DNA of 64,000 nucleotides. Origin: Aurifilum marmelostoma (lineage: Eukaryota; Ascomycota; Sordariomycetes; Diaporthales; Cryphonectriaceae). How positions within the stretch are numbered: the stretch's first letter is position 1; the number at the start of each line of letters is the position of its first letter. The notes beneath the pieces were generated by a model. It was given only the letters and a program-made list of their open reading frames with translations. It made no database searches and had not been told where the DNA came from. Shown piece by piece: positions 59,840 through 64,000 of the stretch. The stretch spans positions 1,364,001 through 1,428,000 of the forward strand of contig JAMXSV010000023.1 in the NCBI GenBank assembly GCA_027559495.1, in the 5' to 3' direction. Position numbers and translations under genes: made by a program.

Positions 59840-62800
59840 CTCTCCTCGCCGGACGGGTAGTAATGTTGGTGGAAATAAGGTAAAATGACTCGATCTGGAT
59901 TGTCGAGTTGGGTGGGGATGGAGTGATGTGACGAGGAAACGAAGCTTTGTCGAGGTCGAGGGAGGGCAGCCGTGGCGGAGGAGACGTCGTCAATGAGTAA
60001 AAGGCTCGAGTCAATTGCCACGGTGAGCGTACATGAGATCTGGCCGGTGGTCAGAAAGGAGCGGGAGGGGGAAACGACGAGGTCACGACGCTAGAGAAAG
60101 GGTAAGGAGAGGTGAATTGAGGAAGAGAAGTGACAGGTAGGTTACAGGAAGGGTGGAAGGAAGGGTGCATGCGAGCTCGCGCCGAGAAGTTCTGGGAGAG
60201 TGCTTGGTACGGGAAAAATTGGACGATTGGTAAGGATAGGGACAGGTACCAGAGTACCTAGTACTGCTGTGTTACTGCACGGTAAGAGCGGTCGACCGGG
60301 AGCTCCGGAAATAGGCCGTCGCATACTGTGCCTGCTCTACCACACCCTTCTTGCCAACCAACCAACCAACCAACCCCTCCAACAGCCCCATCCCCACCCC
60401 CCCCTCCTAGGCACCCAGGGCACTTGGGCACACCTGGAGCACCTAGGCCGCACCCGGATGTGCTATAAACCCGCGCCCAAGAGACAGCTTCTGGCAGCAC
60501 GCATTCAGGCGCAACCACTGGCTGGTCAGCGCCCGGAGGGGACCGTGCAGGGGACCAGTCTTGGGTCTCCCCCAACCAGTAAAGAAATCATGGTGTGACT
60601 TACCACCAGTGTGGTGGTGGGTTGAGGATATGCATGAACGCGATAGGCAATCGAGACGTGTATATAAATCTGTCAAAACAGATTTCACTTACGCTTTTGT
60701 TTTTCTCCCTTCACCTTCCCCCACGACTCTTGTCCAACCACCCAAATGAGATGAGAGGATGCTGGTACGACCGCGAAAGCAAGACTCGACACGCTCCTGT
60801 GGCAAATAAGAAAGTCGCGCCCTCGGCTGATTTCTGCAAGGGGCAGTTATCGTCCGTTCTCAAGCAGTGGATAACCCCCCGGCAGCGGATAAGGCGCAGG
60901 TGTGAAGCCAAGACGAACACGGCGGGCTGGTCGACGATCCCCCCCTATTGGGTTTTGTTTGCTGCTACGCCTGCCGTGGACCGTTATTGAGGTGTTGACA
61001 AGGAGAATAAAAAAGAAAGACAAAATCAATAGATTTGAAAATGGCGAGTGGCGTGAGGTTCTATCAAGGTAGGCTTATGGTTCAAATAAGGAGGTGACAA
61101 GTCCAGCCTCTTTGAAAGAGATTGATTGATCGGGCTGGGAAGGAAGAGATAAAATGTGGAAATTTTTTTGAGATTCCTGGCGGTGATTATGTCCAGGCAG
61201 GTCGGCCTTTGCACGGCCACGCGAGAAAGAGCCGATGGCACGATGGCTCCAGGACTCGATGACTCGGTGGATAGCCAGGCTGACAAGACGAACCGCTTTC
61301 CTGGGGCCAGGGCTGGGCCAGAGCGGCAGGGCGTGCGTTTCGGCTGGGCTGGACCACCCTGGGTCTTAATATGTACTTCAGAAAGAGACGAATCGAGAGA
61401 AGAAGGAAAAAAAGCATGTAAAAAGCCTTCTTCCCCTGGCGCTAAATACAGAACAGTCCAGACAAGATCCGGCTCATCCGTAGTCCTGCTTCCTAACACT
61501 GGCTATGACGATTCCAGTGGACATTATAGTAAGTCAAAGAGCAAGAAGAAAAGCTTGTTTGATCGCTCTGCTGACGATGCCACCTTGTCTACGAAGCGAC
61601 GGACCGCGCAACGTCACGCGTGCACACTCAAATGATCGTAGACGCGGAGCGTGATCCGGGAGGCAGATCGACGATGACACACTCACCCACAGCCATGCTC
61701 CATCTAATGTCCCCGCCGTGGAAATCCTCCCCAGATGCCCTGCTCCAGACATGTCCATGTATTATTCTTATGCAAGAAGCCGTTGTTGTGTTCAAATGGT
61801 CACGGCTCGTCAGCCTTATCTACATTAAGCCTTTGCACGACAAGGCTACCCAACCTTTTTCTTTTTCTTTTCCCTCGCCAGAGCCCCATATCTCGGCACT
61901 CACGCATTGCAACAAGACCCCGAAGACTTTGGTAAATACCTACAATGCAATAAATTAATCATGCCATTGTAGAACGTCATTTAATGAAAACTGCCTGCGT
62001 GGCAATATGTCCCCTAGGTACTGTCACCTAATCGACGTACTCGAAATCTATCCATCACACCTGAGCTTGGCCTAACTAAAGGTACAAGCTACTCCTCCAC
62101 GAAGTCCTCCTGCACCGTGCTCCCATCTTACTTCCATCCCCACGCGTTATTTTCCTCAAGACCTTTTTTGTTTTTTCTCTCTTCCCCCAATATTCTCCGA
62201 AAGTCCGTGCCAGGAGCAAGGACGTTGGCCAAGCCAGCCATGAAGGTTTCGTGGTAGCCGAGACTGGGGATATGATCCACAGCAGACAACCTTAAAGCAA
62301 GTCCTGCATGGTATCCGTATTCTGCACAGGCTTTGGGGGAGCAGTCAACCGATCGCACAGCCAGAAGCTTGATTCTCAGGTAAACGGAGTGGCTTGATGT
62401 AGGCTGACAGAAGTAGGATAAAGAACATCGCAATACAGTTGAGTTTTGATTAGTACGCCAAAATCCTGATTTCGGAAATGGCACCAACGGGATATTATTT
62501 TTTTTGCTTGGCTTATGCGATGCCTAAAAGGGGCCCAGATATTATATTATGTCAAAACGCAAAGAAATACATTTGCCCAACTCACTTGGCCATACTTGAA
62601 CCTCCGTTTGGTCCGACAGCAGCAGACTTTATGATTTACTACTGGGTCACATGCAGATCAGTATTTGTAAGTGTCTGAATGCAGGCAAACAGACAGCAAG
62701 GCTTGGCTAACCTGTCAGCCAGGTCAATGAGCCTTGGCATACTTGGACAATCCCTTTTTATCACATAAAGCGCAATGCCGACAAAAGGAAAGTTTTGAAG

Positions 62801-63159
62801 TGATTCTTGAGTATTTTTTTAAGGATAACCCTCTGCTATGGAAACCCGGGGGCCGGGGGGGGGGGGTAGAATAAAATAAAAAATTGGGCAGGTGCTAAAA
62901 CAAGCCACAATGTGATTGAGACATTCAACGCAGTGCACTCCCTGAACTCCAGATGCCCCACCTCCAGATGCTTGCACACTCCCGACATATGATTTCTTGA
63001 TCTGATCCGCAACTGCTGCTGGCTCGTCTGGCATTCCCGCGCCACCTGTGGAGGTGACCTGTTGATGGGAAGAGACAAAGCAAATAAAATCGGGAAAGGA
63101 AAAAAAAAAAGGTTGCCACGCCATAACGACGACAATTAGTCTTGACTGGCTGATTTTGT
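59840..63159. promoter_or_regulatory. Intergenic region: LCB2 promoter and GABA-transaminase 3' side
   Basis: 3.3 kb between two minus-strand genes. The LCB2 promoter and leader occupy the low-coordinate side; a CCAA tetranucleotide repeat lies at about 60357-60376 and G12 at 62855-62866. Frames of about 120-160 codons near 61.0-61.6 kb and 62.1-62.5 kb have no signature and are open on both strands or lack a good ATG. Confidence 0.45.
60357..60376. repeat. CCAA tetranucleotide repeat
   Basis: About five tandem CCAA units, roughly 520 bases upstream of the LCB2 start codon. Confidence 0.85.
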
Positions 63160-64000
63160 CTACCATGAGGTAACGATCTTCTCCAGAGCCTCCAGGAGGA
63201 TGTCGGCGTGCTTCTCCTCGAAGGTCAGCATGGGCCGCAGACGCACCGCGCTGGCGCCCGAGCCTCCGATGTTGATACCGAAGCTCTTGGCCCTCTTGAG
63301 GAATTCGTCGCGGCGGGGGTTGTCGAATGCGATGAAGGTGCCCTGCCCCTTGCCGCGCAGGTTCTCGAACTGGCCGGGGTACTTCTTGGCCAGCTCGGCC
63401 AGCTTGCCGTACAGGTAGTCACCCACGCGGGCCGTCTGCGCGATCAGGTCGTGCTTCTCAATCTCGTCGATGATGGCCCGGAACAGGATGGCGCGTGCTG
63501 GGTCGCCCATCCAGGTGTTGAACTGGCGGTAGGGCTTGTTGGGCCGCAGCTCGGGGTTGCCAAAGTAGTAGCCGGCAGTCTGGGCCTTCTTGGAGAAGGT
63601 AACCATGTCAGGAGGCGAGGGGAGGTCCCAGTGGTCGTGCGCCCAGAACTTGCCGGTCGCACCAACACCGGTCTGGACCTCGTCGACAATCATCAGCACG
63701 CCGTGCTTCTTGGTGACCTCGCGCAGACCGCGGAAGAACTCAGGGGAGGCGTGGTTGTCACCACCCTCGGACTGGATGGGCTCGACAATGACCGCGCAGG
63801 GGGGCACGCGGTAGTTGAGGATGAGGTCCTCGACCTCGGCGAGGGCAGCCTGCTCAGCCTTGCGGTTCTCCTCAACGTGCTCCTCCAGGGGGTACTTTAG
63901 CAGGGGGAAGGTGGCCTGGGGCCAGTCAAAGGCGGGGATGTCGAGCTTGTGGATGGGCTTGGAGCGGGTGGTGGACAGGGATCCAAACAGGCGGCCGTGG
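63160..64000 (-). CDS. 4-aminobutyrate aminotransferase (GABA transaminase), 3' part
   Basis: Cut by the window end: only the last 280 or so codons are visible, in one exon, and the frame is still open at 64000. The enzyme moves the amino group of GABA to 2-oxoglutarate, feeding succinate semialdehyde into central metabolism; it also acts on beta-alanine in fungi. Visible family features are HGRLFGSLSTTRSKPIHKLD, the cofactor-site region VIVEPIQSEGGDNHASPEFF, VDEVQTGVGATGKFWAHD, the PLP lysine in MVTFSKKAQTAGYYF, and NTWMGDPARAILF. The C-terminus is ALEKIVTSW. The match is to the eukaryotic (GatA/Uga1) type rather than bacterial GabT. Confidence 0.94.
   Translation of the reverse strand, partial: HGRLFGSLSTTRSKPIHKLDIPAFDWPQATFPLLKYPLEEHVEENRKAEQAALAEVEDLILNYRVPPCAVIVEPIQSEGGDNHASPEFFRGLREVTKKHGVLMIVDEVQTGVGATGKFWAHDHWDLPSPPDMVTFSKKAQTAGYYFGNPELRPNKPYRQFNTWMGDPARAILFRAIIDEIEKHDLIAQTARVGDYLYGKLAELAKKYPGQFENLRGKGQGTFIAFDNPRRDEFLKRAKSFGINIGGSGASAVRLRPMLTFEEKHADILLEALEKIVTSW

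Noticed and set aside
59772..60021. Possible upstream frames overlapping the LCB2 start
   Set aside because: They begin at TTG and GTG, not ATG, so they do not qualify as ordinary upstream ORFs.
61156..61635. 159-codon plus-strand and overlapping 157-codon minus-strand frames
   Set aside because: The plus frame begins at GTG rather than ATG, both strands are open, and neither shows a family signature.

Overview
The window looks like nuclear DNA of a filamentous ascomycete, most likely a Sordariomycete. Genes are intron-poor with mostly short introns (GTAAGT/GTATGT-type donors). Gene content is typical of filamentous fungi: coronin, a SWI/SNF ATPase, CFIm25, a Bmt5-type rRNA methyltransferase, a DUF2841 protein, a Ycf1-type ABC transporter, LCB2 and a GABA transaminase. 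Intergenic DNA is long and rich in microsatellites and in pure G or C runs of 12-15 bases. Exon boundaries were read by hand from splice signals and reading phase, so each may be off by a base or two, but all joined lengths were checked to be in frame.

Layout. 0.7-14.5 kb is an ordinary gene-rich stretch: coronin (-), Snf2 (-), a WDR70-like WD40 protein (-), a UPF0047/YjbQ protein with an N-terminal membrane anchor (+), and CFIm25/NUDT21 (-). 16.1-25.7 kb holds a PhyH-family dioxygenase (+), a large nuclear protein of unknown function that is interrupted twice in this sequence (-), and a Bmt5-like 25S rRNA methyltransferase (+). From 25.7 to 49.5 kb the window is almost empty: in about 24 kb I can support only one gene, a DUF2841 (YDR124W-like) protein. 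The rest is low-complexity DNA, a weak AT-rich relic and a blander 4 kb block. 49.5-64 kb is gene-bearing again: a Ycf1-type vacuolar ABCC transporter (-, with a frameshift in its last exon), LCB2 (-) and the 3' part of GABA transaminase (-, cut by the window end).

How the genes fit together. They are housekeeping genes (actin dynamics, chromatin remodelling, mRNA 3'-end processing, rRNA modification, sphingolipid synthesis, metal and conjugate detoxification, GABA catabolism). They do not form an evident pathway cluster. I see no CRISPR, intact transposon, biosynthetic cluster, rRNA or tRNA gene.

Most worth a second look: (1) the unknown nuclear gene has a one-base frameshift in a G6 run and, 2.2 kb further on, an in-frame TAG followed by 228 sense codons in the same frame; (2) the Ycf1-like gene has a one-base excess just after the second ABC signature, removing Walker B of NBD2 if real; (3) the same gene has a 27-nt microexon and a 1.2 kb intron; (4) a membrane-anchored UPF0047 protein; (5) the gene-poor block around the DUF2841 gene. 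The first two may be draft-sequence errors rather than biology. I did not find a convincing new system.
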